Shown in pieces: positions 34,784 to 47,005 of a DNA stretch of 64,000 nt. Positions within the stretch are counted from its first letter, which is position 1; each line of letters starts with the position of its first letter. The position numbers and the translations under genes are program-made. The stretch comes from Parus major (lineage: Eukaryota > Chordata > Aves > Passeriformes > Paridae), in contig NC_031769.1 in assembly GCF_001522545.3 (NCBI RefSeq), positions 20,071,875-20,135,874 of the forward strand, written 5' to 3'. The notes under the pieces are model-generated. The model did no database searches and was not told the DNA's origin. It saw nothing but the letters and a program-made list of their open reading frames with translations.

Positions 34784-36230
34784 GTAAGGGACAATGTATA
34801 AACTTCATTGTACAGCACAGCAGGAGTAAGCAACAAATACTGCTGAGCATGACAAAACTACATAGCACAAACTGCTGCTGGAAAACAGCAAGAAAGGCCA
34901 CTATACAACATAACAGCCTCTCTGCTGTACTAAGGGTGGCAGAAAGAATAAAAAATGTCATATACCTTGTTAAAGGTACTTGTCACAGTATTAGATCTGC
35001 TACTACATCCATAAGCATCTTGGGAATATTTTTTTATAAGTAAAAGTCTTATTTGAAATATAATATTATTACCGTTCATTATTTTGGAAGAATTAAATGG
35101 CTAGAATATTTTACTGCTTAAATTATTAAGGCGGACAAACAACATTAATCTTATTTTTCCTGGGAAAAGGCATACCAGTGGAACATTAATACCAAGGCCC
35201 TGGAAGCTGCCAGGGCTGCATGGTGACTGTGTGGCTGCTGCTCATCTTTGGTTCTTCTCAATGTCAGCTGGATGTGGTGTCTGACTCCAGCCCCAATCTT
35301 TCCAAGCATCTGCGCTGGGTGGATGCTAGCCCACACTTGAGTGCTCTTCTGGAGCAAGACAGCTCATTCCATTTGGGCGAGAATCTGGGTACAGGGTGTT
35401 CATTCCAACGGGACAGATGAGCCATGCCAGCTTCGGTTCTTTCCACTTGGAGCAGCACTCCAAAACCACCCAGCCAAGCCTGTGCTCCTTAATGCTCCTA
35501 TATGCCCATGCACCATTCCAGTCACAGCACATATTTCTTGTGCTTTGCTATAAAATTATTTCTTAATTTTCAGAAGTTTCACAACTCATCACTTATTTTC
35601 TGCTCACTTTTTGTTGAGAATGGTTTTCAAAAGGGTTCAGTGTTGGCTTAACAGTGTCTGCTCCTGTAACAATCAACAATAAAGTTCCCATTAGCTTTAA
35701 TTGGACCAAAGCTAGATAAATGCTGAAATCTGGCCATTAGTAAAGTTTACTAGAAAGAAAACTGTTTTCCTAAAAGAAAACATGTATTTGCAATTTAATG
35801 TCATTGCTGCACATTGCATAGACTACTGAATAATTCAATTAAAAGAAAACAGCTAAGATGATTTCAGGTTGCTTATGCTTATCACTGTCCTGGTTAAAAA
35901 ACAAGTTGCTGATTTTTAATTAAGTTTATCTACAGCTCATAATTGATCTTATTTTCTCTGGGAGCTTTGGGGTAAATTACAGTTTTCTTTTATGAACATA
36001 ATGAATGAGCCTGAGTTGCTTCCATAATCTGAATAAGTAAATTCAGAGGAAGAAATAGACTGAGAAAACTACTGAAGCAACTTACCAGACAAAATGTGCA
36101 AGCCATGTAATGCTCTGAAAGCTTTCTTGCTATAGTTTGAAAGCCATTTTATGAAATTAACTCCTTTTTTTGCCTTTCTCTTGGCAATTGCAAATGTCTT
36201 AAATATGCAATGTGATGTTTTCTGTGGCAG
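34784..36230 (+). other. CUBN intron 7
   Basis: 1.4 kb. A GC-richer block at ~35,200-35,480 reads open on both strands and contains loosely repeated CATTCCAWYKGGG units. I cannot assign it to a known repeat. Confidence 0.6.
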
Positions 36231-36399
36231 CCCAAGTACCGCTGTATCTGTGAGGCTGGCTGGATGTCCCCTCCTGGCAGCCCTGCCTGCAGTGCTGATG
36301 TAGATGAGTGCAGCCTCCCTAATCCTCCGTGTTCACAGGATCCACCTGTGCAGTGCCACAACACTCAAGGCTCCTACACATGTGGCCCCTGTCCCACAG
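36231..36399 (+). CDS. CUBN: CUBN exon 8: end of EGF3, most of EGF4
   Basis: 169 nt. Encodes PKYRCICEAGWMSPPGSPAC, then DVDECSLPNPPCSQDPPVQC and HNTQGSYTCGPCPT. DVDEC marks a calcium-binding EGF. It matches human CVCDAGWMFSPNSPAC...DRDECS...CGACPTG. Ends in phase 1 before GTATCT. Confidence 0.97.
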
Positions 36400-37126
36400 G
36401 TATCTCGTCCTTCCATGCTCTCAGGTTGGCAGAGGTACTACTGCCTGTGTATCATAAGCACAGACACAGGATGCAGATGAGAGTAACTCCATGAAATGCT
36501 TTGGTCTGTGTTCTAGGGAGTAAATGCAGGTTATGTTTTATATAGGTAACACAGGCAGTGGAGTCTAATGCATGATTTATCTCATTCTAAACTGAGCACC
36601 TAAATAGGTATCATGTTCATAGATACCTTCCTGTCCATCATGTCCTATCACCTTCGCATAAGAGATCTGCAGTACTTTCACATCTGTATGTTTCCTGCCC
36701 TAAGGCAATATAAAAATCTGATTGTTACCTCAGACTGTATAACCTATGATTACTCGTCCTGAGCTGGGCAGGTGGTGTCTATGGGAGAAGATTTAAAGTG
36801 TTTAACTGAAGTTGCAATAAAGCTTTCCTGCAAAATGAACGTAAGTGCACTAGACCAGAACTGTATCCTCTTTATGTAAAAGTGTGTTTGAATCTGAAAT
36901 ATCCAGAATACAGTTAAAACAAAACATTCTTATGTACACATCTCTGCCCTGTTGTGTCTGAAACCTAATTTTCAGACTGGTATTAATTTTAATCAGTTAT
37001 GAGCAGATCCAGTCTTGTGCTAATGAAGTGAAATTCAATTGTACTCTATGAAAAGATTTGGTCAAAGAAGAAACCAAAAAGGCCAGGCATTTTCTTTTTG
37101 ATGTCTTTTCTGTGCTGCTTTTTTAG
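36400..37126 (+). other. CUBN intron 8
   Basis: 727 bp; nothing recognised. Confidence 0.65.
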
Positions 37127-37258
37127 GCTGGCAAGGAAATGGCTACACTTGCCAAGACATTGATGAATGTGCAAGTAATAATGGAGGCTGCTCAACAGCA
37201 CCCATGGTCCAATGTATCAACACAGTTGGATCATTCCGCTGTGGACTCTGTCCACCAG
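37127..37258 (+). CDS. CUBN: CUBN exon 9: end of EGF4, EGF5
   Basis: 132 nt. Encodes GWQGNGYTC, then [20 protein letters not shown] and [19 protein letters not shown] is a calcium-binding EGF opening. Human equivalent DINECEINNGGCSVAPPVEC. Phase 1 at both ends, so it is a symmetrical exon. Confidence 0.97.
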
Positions 37259-38451
37259 GTAAAATGGATTTCTTGTTGATAATACTATGGAAGGGCTTAA
37301 AAGATGAAGATTCAGCACATTTGAGCCTGTTTTGGGGTAGATTTAAGAAGCTGAAAATTGGTTCATAGAAAGAAATATTCATAATACTGTAATAGAGAAT
37401 GCAGAATGAGTCCAAGTATATTCAAACTGCTTCAGCTATTAATGAACATTGTATAGAGTATGCCTCTAAAGATGATCCTCTGAAATGTGTTTCTCTTGTA
37501 CTAGGTAGCTGTTTTCAGTGTTATAGCCTTGATTTGGTGAAGTACTTCCTTTACAAGATCATTAATGAGAAAAAAGGATTGCATAATTATAGTAGTAATT
37601 TCATTGTTTTTATTAATTGAAGGAGTATCCTGTGTGCCATAAATCACAGGCTGTATTGTCTTCAGTAAAAAAAAAAAAAGGCTTGATAATTGTCATGCTC
37701 TGAATGCTGTCTGAGGAGGCAGTGTTTCCACTGCAGTACAGCTCAAGAAGTGGAACTTGCATCTTAGGTCTTTATAATTTATGGTTTACGATTTCAAATG
37801 CTTTCTGAAATGTATGGTATCAACACTAGAAGTATAGCAGGAAGAAGTCTTTCTAATTGACTTTTTGATTGCTATTTAAATGGCAATAGACTGCAGGTAG
37901 TGAAGGCTCCTAGTTATTGAGTGCTGAAGGGATGTAACCATGCTGTGAAATGTGGTCTCAGACAAGTTTTGATGATGTCAGCTCTGGCCATAAGGAGTTG
38001 TGCTGCAGGGCTTTGGTCCTGAAGCTCCTGAGAGGATCTGGGTGTTGTGTTTGAGATCCAAGGGCTGCTTTGGTGTGCAGGAGGAAAATGTCGGGATGTG
38101 GTTAAGGCTGACTGGATGTAGATGTGTAGGGAGGACAACACATGGTGACTGAGAGACATGGGCTTCTGTGGTTTCACTGACTTTACCTATATTTGGCATA
38201 TACTAATTTATCTTTTTTTCCACAACTATGGAAGGATTTATTTACAGTCAGAATCCATCCCTACAATGAAGGAGCTACAATAAATATGCCAGGTTTTTCT
38301 TCTGGAGCTATCTCAATTCTTTATTTTTTAACTGCAGAAGACAATGATTTTAGACCATGAATCACTGTTTTGCTCACCAGTTGATTGTTTTACTGTCAAT
38401 TCTCAAAGAAAATAGTTTGTTACAGACTAACTGAGATTTACCTCTGAACAG
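37259..38451 (+). other. CUBN intron 9
   Basis: 1.2 kb with a short A run at ~37,667-37,679. No element recognised. Confidence 0.65.
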
Positions 38452-38547
38452 GTTATGAGGGAGATGGACAAACATGTATCCAGGTTGATATCTGTTCAAT
38501 AAATAATGGAGGGTGCCATCCTTTGGCTACTTGTACCTCAGCTCCAG
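38452..38547 (+). CDS. CUBN: CUBN exon 10: end of EGF5, start of EGF6
   Basis: 96 nt, phase 1 at both ends. Encodes [20 protein letters not shown] and [12 protein letters not shown]. Human equivalent GYQGDGRVCTLTDICSVSNG. Confidence 0.96.
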
Positions 38548-39089
38548 GTATGATGCTTTCTTAAAGACTGTAAGGTAATATCAGTATGAATTTCAAGGAG
38601 GATCTGGTTAGGATGAGTCCACTTCATAGTAACATATCTAGATTGCAGCCCCTTTGCCACAGTCAGTTTTGCCTCACACAAAGGATTTTACAGGCAGGTC
38701 AGCTAAAGCCAGAAGACTTTTTCACAAATACTGACAGAAGTAGATTTAGTCTCTACCAAAAAGAAGACTTTATCCTAAAACTGTGGAGACGTTCACCATT
38801 TCTCTTTGATGCAGTTTTCCAGTTATACAGCTGCTTTTACCATTCCCTTTCCCATAAGTACCCTTTGACTACCCCACCACTTCCCATGGAGGTGACTTTG
38901 GACTCTCAGGTACCCCCAGCAAAACAACACATGGCTCTTTACATGGTCAAACTGGGCACTGACCAGGGAAGGTGTCAAAAGATCAAGTTAGAATTATATT
39001 AAGACACTACTTCAACATGTCGAGGACATTTTCAGACATTGGTATTATTGTAACAGAATTACATTCTGTATCTTGTCTTATCTCCCAAG
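38548..39089 (+). other. CUBN intron 10
   Basis: 542 bp. It contains most of a 138-codon open frame (38,586-39,002) with no domain, judged fortuitous. The acceptor is CCCAAG, an uncommon AAG. Confidence 0.65.
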
Positions 39090-39211
39090 GGCCCATGGCA
39101 CTTTGTTCCTGCAAATCCGGGTACACGGGAAGTGGGTACGGGCCGAACGGGTGCTCTCCTCTCAGTGATATCTGTCAGCTGCAAAACCCTTGTGCAAATG
39201 GACAGTGCTTG
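39090..39211 (+). CDS. CUBN: CUBN exon 11: end of EGF6, start of EGF7
   Basis: 122 nt. Encodes GPMALCSCKSGYTGSGYGPN, then GCSPLSDICQLQNPCANGQC and L. It matches human [20 protein letters not shown]. The acceptor is AAG rather than CAG/TAG; the donor TTG/GTAAGT is good. Confidence 0.96.
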
Positions 39212-41370
39212 GTAAGTGCTGGGCTCCTCACACGTGGTGACAACATTCAGTAGTTATAACCAGTCAGGGAGACTTGGTGAGAAGGCTGAGTGCAGACATT
39301 CTGCTGGGAATGAGGCAAAGTCAGTGGAGAGGGCAAGATTAAAGGATATACCTGAGGAAAGCAAAATGAATGTCAGGGCACACAAGCCATTTCTTTCTTT
39401 GTGAAGTAGAGGTAGCAATCCTGGCGCTAATGGCCTGAGAAGTTGTTGAGCATGCCATTGCATGCTAGCCAATGGAATGCTCATGCTGATGGGAGAGAAC
39501 TGTTCTTGGTGGCACAGGAAAGGAATTTACCACCCTGAATCATGGGGAAATTACCCATGATAACAGAACCAGTACCTCTGCTGACCTTCAGACTATTAAT
39601 ATCCAGCAGAGTTGCTTACGAGTTCGTAGTCTGATCTTGTGAAAGTGCCCTGGAGTCTCAGGCTGTTTATATGAACATGGAAAGGGTGTTTCAAGGGAAT
39701 TGGTTGCACTGATGGTAACCAAGTCTTTTGGATCTAAACTGATAGGGGTATCAATTCATTCTCATGCACAGTGAGCATTTAGTTTGTCCTCATGGACCCT
39801 GTGAAGGCTTTTTAGGCTTCCTTAGTGAGGTGTGCTGTGCCTTGGAAAGTCCATGCTGCAGACCTGGGGATTTTCTTGTGTAAGATATTTATGATGATGA
39901 TTTTGCTGAAATGCTCACAAATGCTATTTTTTTGTTCCAGTAGAGTCTTTTCCCATTTATCACCATTAGGCTGCTGATATCCCCCTTTTGGTTGTCCCTG
40001 CAGGCACAGGGAAAATGGGACATAAGATATGGATTTGGCAGTGTTAGGTTAACAGCTGGATTTGATGATCTTAAGGGTCTTTTCCAAGCTAAATGTTTCT
40101 ATGATTCTGTTGTTTATTACCACTTGCTTTTTCAATTTTCTGTGTGAAATGTGATGGTCCTCTCACACTCTGCTCCTTACCAGCACTCCTTGCTCTCTAT
40201 TTTGTATTTTATCTACTGTGTCTTCACTCATATTTAAAGATATTTATAGGCCCTTTTGTGCCCATATCTTATGTGCCCATAAGATACTTTTTCCGACTAT
40301 TTACTTCATTTTAGTCAATCTATTAAAATATATGGCATCTTCCCCTAAATATATGCTAACATGCAACAGTAGGCAATCATGGCTACAAACTAGTAACTGA
40401 AGATAATAACACAGATATTTAAGTGATGGGACTACAGAAGCATCTGATAAAATAGAGAAACAACTATATTAGGCCAGCATAATAACAGAGAAAATATAAT
40501 GTCAATTAAGTATAAGGCAACACAGATCAGACCTTTTAAAACAACATTCAGAGCCCTAAACACACATCAAAACCCTCTTCCATCATATTGAAAATCTCTT
40601 TGGGACACAGAGGACATGAATAGATAATGGAAAAGCAAACAGAGAATGCAATACACTGGCTGTATATCATCAAAGGTGGGATTGTAGCCTGTACCTGGGA
40701 CCATGTTCTGCTTTACCTTTAAAGATTATGTCTAGAAAATAAGAGATATAAGGTAGGAGGACATATTAAATTGAAACAGTTACAGATATTTCCATATCTG
40801 TATCAGACTTGATTATACAGAGAAGCAGTATAGGTTGCGGCAATGGAAATGGAAATACACACAGAATAAAGAATAAAAATGAAAAGGTGATGAAATTGTT
40901 CCCCTTAAACATTCCTCAGGATGAAAATGAAAGTTAACAGCCCAAATAACTGCAGTGCAGAATTCCCAGAGAAAAGCCTTGAGAGAAATTACTCAAAAAC
41001 CAGTTATCTTGCCTTGCTATTTATGAGGTTTAGGTGGTATGATTGACTTGATTCTAGAGTGATCATTCCAAAACCAAGCAAAGGGTTTTCTGACTGGCTG
41101 AAAAGGTTTTGATTTTTAAGAAAGTGATGTGAAAGAGCCCTGCTAAGAATTAACTTAATAGAAAAACCCAAAGAGATAGATAATCTGATTAGGTTTTATG
41201 TTTATTTTGGTATTCACCAGTGACCATCAAGGCCAAAAAATTCAAGGTTTTATTTCTTTACTCCAATATCTCCTCATAAAATAAGTGTAAACACCTGTCT
41301 TTCTGCTGACTCCATGGATTTTTTTAGGTGATTCATGCTGATAGTTTATTTGATTTATTTATATCTGTAG
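39212..41370 (+). other. CUBN intron 11, 2.2 kb
   Basis: Contains a CR1 tail (40,031-40,112). The remainder, notably 40,400-41,000, is A-rich with no recognised element. Confidence 0.65.
40031..40112 (+). mobile_element. CR1 LINE 3' tail fragment
   Basis: GGATTTGGCAGTGTTAGGTT, AACAGCTGGATTTGATGATC, TTAAGGGTCTTTTCCAAGC, then ATGATTCTGTTG is the usual end of the GTTAGGTTAACGGC-type avian CR1 subfamilies. Only the tail is present, in sense with CUBN. Confidence 0.88.
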
Positions 41371-41557
41371 GCAACGATCTCTGGCTATTTCTGCCTGTGT
41401 AATGCGGGCTGGACAGGCCCTAACTGTACAGAGAACATTGATGAATGTACCAGCAACCCGTGTCAGAACGGGGGGACCTGCACCGATGGGGTCAATGGCT
41501 ACTCCTGCGAGTGCACCAGCGCCTGGACAGGACCACAGTGCCAGACTGCCCAGCAAG
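41371..41557 (+). CDS. CUBN: CUBN exon 12: end of EGF7, EGF8
   Basis: 187 nt. Encodes [20 protein letters not shown], then [17 protein letters not shown] and [25 protein letters not shown] with C-x-D-G-x-N-x-Y/F is the calcium-binding, hydroxylation-type EGF pattern. This exon is distinctly GC-richer than its surroundings. Ends in phase 1, leading to CUB1. Confidence 0.98.
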
Positions 41558-43282
41558 GTACAGCCACAATCCTCCCCCTCCTTCCCTCCTGCCAAATGGG
41601 ACAGCAGCCTTCAGCCAGTAGATGCTTGGTGCATGGGATTAACATGTGAATAAGAACTGAGTTATGATGTGAGAAACAGCCTTGTGTTTGGTGGATTAGA
41701 GGAGAGGTCCCAACCCAAATTCCCTCCAAGTCATAGTTTTCCATGAGCTTCATTTATAGCTGTTTTGTTTAGCAGTAGGAACACAACAATGAAGTTGGTC
41801 TGCAGGCCCAGTGGCCTTGGCTGGATGCCAGATATCCTAAAATCAGATCTCTTCTCCTGAGAAAGTGGTCTGGAAAGCTGTTTGGGAAAGAGGATCCAGT
41901 ATAAGAAGAACAAGAGAATATATTGATGTTTCCCTTTTGTCCATATTATTTCATCTGTTATGAAGCAAAAACGTCCTGATGTTCTTAGTCAAGAGGAAAA
42001 GTCAGAAAAGGTTTTCAAAAAGAAATTTAATGAAAGAAATGCTGGGCATGAAAATGGTGGATTCTCAGTTTTATATTTACTGCAAGCTTCTCCCTTTTCC
42101 TCCTAATATAATTTATTCTGTTTATTTGAGAACCCTTTTTTGCCATTAATTTTAATAAAACAAGGTCACGACAGCATTCCAGTGAGTCCAGTGTCCTTGT
42201 GGCAACAGAACTGGCTCATTTTTATTGTAGATTGCTAAGAAGAAAGAAAATTACATTTTAATGTAATAGAGATTGTACAACTTTCACTGATTCCCTGTCA
42301 AATCTGCTCTATTTTAGAACTATTTTAGGCCTTTTTCTATTTTCCTGAAGTATCTAACGAGTAATGTTTTATTATTAAGTCCACAGGAGAAGAAATTTTA
42401 TTTTTAGCCATCATAATGAAGGGATAGAGAACCAATTTTTATGCAGTAAGGAATCATACTGTACCACCTATTCTTTTAGTTACCAGTCAATGAAGAAAAA
42501 ATTTATTTTCTTACATGATCATTTTGAATCTGGTTGAAAAAGTTGAGATGTTTTAGGCAGACATTTCAAATAAAACTATATTATTTTTACCACTTCTTGA
42601 AACAAAACAGTTTGGTGAGAATTGGCTATTTTTTTAGAATCAGTTCAACGTTAAACTACAGGTGCTTGGTGCACGCTGTAGTTATATGTGCATTATATTT
42701 TGGCTGCTTTGCAGACATATTTTTCTGTGGCTGTTTGGGCTTCTCAGTTCTCAGTTCCCATGTATTGAATGGTTCAGTGAAAGAACAGACCATGGTATAT
42801 AATAAGAGAGATTATCAGGTCCAAGAATCTGACCAAAAAGAATAAAAGGAACAATAAAACTTCTTGAGGATAATTTCTATGATGTACCACTACTGAGAAA
42901 GACAATTTTGCATCATGTTAACTTCAAAATGCAAAATGATGTTTCAATGGAAGGGAAAATTTTGAGATTCAATCTGGAGGTATCCTTCTGGAAGCAAAGC
43001 AGTTTATGGACACTATCATGGGACAGACTCAATATCTTTTGACAGTATCCACATGTTCCAACTGATATTCTTTGTTCTTTTTCCAAGAACTATTTTTCTT
43101 TCAGGGAATTTGGGCTTTTTTCAGATGTCATTGAGAGGAAGTCCTAAAGATCCTTTTATAGAAGTACTTTTCAACATGGTTTTAAATGTTTAAGAAGAAA
43201 AAGCTATGCCAAAAAAGACGTTTTGTTTTAGTCTGTACAGTAATAGCACAAAATCTCTTTAATTTTCTCTCTTTTTTTTCAG
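41558..43282 (+). other. CUBN intron 12
   Basis: 1.7 kb, AT-rich. No repeat recognised; ORFs such as 42,534-42,845 lack domains. Confidence 0.65.
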
Positions 43283-43401
43283 TTTGTGGAGGATACCTCT
43301 CAGGCTTGAGGGGGACTTTCAGTTACCCTAACAACCCACACAGCCAGTGGTACAGCAGTGGGGTCAGCTGCGCTTGGGTTATTGAAACTAATCCCAACAA
43401 G
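43283..43401 (+). CDS. CUBN: CUBN exon 13: CUB1, first half
   Basis: 119 nt. Encodes CGGYLSGLRGTFSYPNNPHS, then QWYSSGVSCAWVIETNPNK. The opening CGG..L....G.F.YP and C.W.I are the standard CUB pattern, with the first two cysteines. Ends in phase 0, as in the other two-exon CUBs here. Confidence 0.96.
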
Positions 43402-43734
43402 GTAAAATAGAGTTCAACTTAAAGAAATCCTCAGCTTATCAGAGCAAACATGACTATATTCAAGCTACATGTGTTCCTATGTTGTGATCCAATCCCCTCA
43501 GAATAGATAGTTTTTCAAAAAATAAATTTTAGATTCTTACAAGCCTTCAGGCTCCTTAGCCTAAGGATTTGCTTGGGTTAGATTTTCCGGGCTTTTTCTA
43601 AGCAGCTGAGGGTTAGAGTTTCTTAATCTACCTCCAGCTACTGAAGGGAACTGCCCCACATTGCTTTAGAATGTGATCTGTGAATAGCTGCATGAGAAAT
43701 GCTGTGCTCTGATGAGCTCCACGCGTGGTTCCTG

Positions 43735-43792
43735 AGCTAAGTGAGCTGGTCAGAGCCTGGTGCTAACAACACCAAGCCTATGGGTTTTGTGT
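43735..43792 (+). mobile_element. tRNA-Ile-derived SINE, partial copy B
   Basis: CTAAGTGAGCTGGTCAGAGC then CTGGTGCTAACAACACCAAG matches the D-arm and anticodon arm of the head shared by copies A and C. It stops within the T-arm and lacks the B box and CR1-like tail. 3'-truncated or badly decayed. Confidence 0.7.
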
Positions 43793-44377
43793 AATAACAG
43801 CATTTGATTTTTTTTTAAGGATTAATTTTTAAATGTTGCACACAAATGTATATTCTGATTCTGATTGCATCTTACAATTCCACTTGTGTTATAAATAACA
43901 ACTACAAAATATGCTACTCCATAACTTAGCATGAAATTTCTTATTTGGCATCTAAATATTTGATGTGTTTTGTGGAATGAATTAAGTAATTTTATAAACC
44001 AGTGCTTAACAGTGGTTTATACAGCATTACCTATATTACATATATACAGCATTACATATACACACATATGTATGTGACATGTCCTTAGCCTTAAGTCTGG
44101 GAGACACCACTGTCTTCAGCAGAGCATATTACAGCACATCAGTGAAGAATGTGAACAAACTTAAAGCTGTGCATGTCACTAAGCATCCAGAACCAGCTTT
44201 AGAGACACCAATTTTGTATGCACGAAACAAGATCATTGAATCTTTTAACTCCCATTACAGCATTTCAACCATAGCAAGGGTGAAAAATGCTAATTATCTG
44301 ATGAAAAAACTGCCTAGGGAAACCTGGAATAAGGTATTTGATGCTGTGTTTCAAGCTTTTCCCATGGCTTGAAATTT

Positions 44378-44380
<3 letters not shown>

Positions 44381-44425
<45 letters not shown>
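44381..44425. repeat. (CA)18 microsatellite with (TA) end
   Basis: 18 uninterrupted CA units (44,381-44,416) followed by TATATATAT. Long perfect dinucleotide arrays of this kind are usually length-variable between individuals. Confidence 0.97.
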
Positions 44426-44721
44426 GTATTTTGCACATATAACACACACAGGCAAATTGTCTCAATTATTAATTTGTAGAAATAATGCTCTTTCCAGAAA
44501 ATTTCACTGACTAAATTCTTATCTATCTTCTATCTTTTGAAGATTAAGATTCTTTAACATTCTTTTCTGTCCTGGAACATTTCAGGAAATGACGTAATGG
44601 CTCTAAAGCTCATAGATTCTCACAGTTGCATGAAAGCATATATCTGCTCTATAAAGTTTCTGCACAGATAGTGTCTCAGCGGATGGAAAAAAGAGATTTC
44701 TTGTTTTCTTGCTTCTATTAG

Positions 44722-44953
44722 ATTCTGCGTATTACTTTCTCATACTTCCAACTGGGGACAAGTAATGAGTGTAACTCTGAATTCCTTCAAATCCACGATG
44801 GGCCTTCAGCATCAATGTACATGCTAGGAAAATACTGTGGCTTCCCAGGTCCTGCAGAGCTTTTCAGTTCCCACAACTCTCTGTATTTTTGGTTATACTC
44901 AAACCACACCATTACTGGAAGATTTACTGTTCATTGGGAATCTCAGGATCCTG
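44722..44953 (+). CDS. CUBN: CUBN exon 14: CUB1, second half
   Basis: 232 nt. Encodes ILRITFSYFQLGTSNECNSE, FLQIHDGPSASMYMLGKYCG, and SSHNSLYFWLYSNHTITGRF with TVHWES. It has cysteines 3 and 4 and an NHT sequon. Human equivalent VLRITFTFFRLE...LGRFCG. Ends in phase 1. Confidence 0.97.
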
Positions 44954-45671
44954 GTAAGTTGATGAAATGCCAAGCATCTTCATGGTTTTGGAGTAAAATT
45001 AATGACTTATTTCCTTTGATTAGGAAACATTAGGAACAGAAGGACAGTATTTTTCAAGGAAGTGAGGCTGAAATGTTGACATACATATCACTTGAAGACA
45101 TTTTCAAACTCTAGCTCTAGGCCTCTGCATGAATAGCTTTCAATAAATAGTTTTTTAATGCTGCTTTACACCTCCTGTGAGGAATCCCCCGGAGAGCATG
45201 TGTTTCTGGGGATGCCATTCATTTAGTCCGTTCTCTTTTCTCACAGAAGTTTCTAGTACTTTGAACAAGTAAGTCAATGGTTTGTTTTGTCATTGACAAT
45301 TTACAACAGCCTTAATGTTCCAAAAATTATAGATTGTAAGGAATTGGGTTTTAAAGGAAATCTAACAGAAAGTCAGACTGTTTTAATCCATTCCAAACAT
45401 GGTGCTTCTGATTATTGTTCTTAAGGCATATTATTCATAATTGGGTAAGAATCTTTCTTTTACTGTGCAAATCAGGAAATATTGGGAGTTTTCCTTTTAA
45501 AATTGAGTTGCAGAATTAAGAAGAAACCTGCTGATTTTTTTGGCTTTGTCTTTGTTTTTTAATTTATTCTGATCCCAAAGTGGTAGCTAGTTTTGACACT
45601 ACAGGATGAATCATCTTCTGACCAAACATGCAGTGATAAAGACTCTGTTGTTCCATGTCTCTTTCTGTTAG
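44954..45671 (+). other. CUBN intron 14
   Basis: 718 bp; nothing recognised. Confidence 0.65.
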
Positions 45672-45853
45672 AATGTGGTGGTGAACTGACAGGTACTTAC
45701 GGCTCAATAAGCTCTCCAGGATATCCTGGTAACTATCCTGTAAACAGAAATTGCTTCTGGACCATCTCAACCAGTCCTGGCCTCCTCATCACATTTGCTT
45801 TTGGCACACTGAGCCTGGAATACCATGAAAATTGCAGTTATGATTATTTAGAG
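45672..45853 (+). CDS. CUBN: CUBN exon 15: CUB2, first half
   Basis: 182 nt. Encodes [40 protein letters not shown] and [20 protein letters not shown]. It closely matches human [20 protein letters not shown]. Acceptor CTGTTAG, donor GAG/GTAAAG. Confidence 0.97.
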
Positions 45854-46640
45854 GTAAAGTGTAATTGTGAATTATCACAACATTTTGTGGATATGTTATT
45901 GCAAAACAAGATATTTCAAATTTTTTTTATGTACAGAAGGGGACTGTTTGAACATTTAATCCTGGGTTAAAATGCTCCTTTTTATTTACATATTCCAGCC
46001 ATCCATGCACAATCAGAGACAATAGGACAGAAAGGGGAGGAGAACCTGCTTCACAGAAGTCCTGTGACAAAAAGAATGGGATTCAGGCCAAATACTTGAC
46101 GAGAAGCTTTCACTTTCTTACAAAGTTCAGTCACCAAACTCCTTGTCAAATGTCAGCCCACAGAGAATTCATAAACCTATGGGAAACTATTCAGGAAAGG
46201 GATCTAAGACTAACAGTTTCATTTTGTAGTTCACACAGCTGTCCACGACCTGATGTATAAGCTTAGGGCTTTTTGTCAAATGTGACACAATGTTTACAGA
46301 ATTCACCAATACCTTTTCATGGAAATGAGAAGCCACTTTGGAATAACATGCTGAGTGCAATGCAGAGCATGACTTCAAGAAAACATTTCAACAGTGTATC
46401 TCCTGATACTTTCTTTCCCTTTCACAAAACCCTTGATGACTTCTGGCAGCAGCATTGCAGCTCTGCTGGTTTCTTAGTTTCTTGGTTCCTCTGTGTTTAG
46501 AGGAAATTTCCTATGAGCTTTCCCTCCACCCACCATCCACAATACCTCTGGGGCCTCTGAAATAACTTAAAGAGTGTTGGTGCTGTTCAAAACTGGCACA
46601 CATATGAGAATCCTAAATGTTGATCTATCATTTTGTCTAG
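45854..46640 (+). other. CUBN intron 15
   Basis: 787 bp; no element recognised. Confidence 0.65.
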
Positions 46641-46803
46641 ATTCGAGATGGTCTTCTTCCACAAGACCCTGTCCTTGGTAAATACTGTAGCACTGGATCT
46701 CCAGCCCCACTCCAAACCACTGGTCCATATGCATTTATTCACTTTCACTCTGATGACTTGGTTACTGATAAAGGCTTCCATATTGTCTATACAACATCAC
46801 CTG
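46641..46803 (+). CDS. CUBN: CUBN exon 16: CUB2, second half
   Basis: 163 nt. Encodes [40 protein letters not shown] and [14 protein letters not shown]. Human equivalent IRDGPLYQDPLLGKFCTTFS. Phase 0 in, phase 1 out. Confidence 0.97.
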
Positions 46804-47005
46804 GTAAGTAAAATACTCAGGATTAAAGGTTGGTCTGTGACATTCTTGAGATAGAGCCAACAACACATGAAAGAATGTAATTAACACTTGCTCTTTAATA
46901 ATAGAGTAATTCTTTTTGATTTGCAGACATTGTACAGAGGCAGCCTCAAAAGGAGTTACTGTACTTATGAATATCTCTTTTGTTGTTTTTTTTTTCTAAA
47001 TATAG

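Larger units (their letters stand above)
43402..44721 (+). other. CUBN intron 13
   Basis: 1.3 kb. Holds a partial SINE (43,735-43,792), TACAGCATTAC repeats near 44,018-44,058 and the CA microsatellite at 44,381-44,416. Confidence 0.7.

Noticed and set aside
38586..39002. 138-codon ORF in CUBN intron 10
   Set aside because: No domain, no splice-compatible link to the EGF exons, and cubilin is collinear with human without it.
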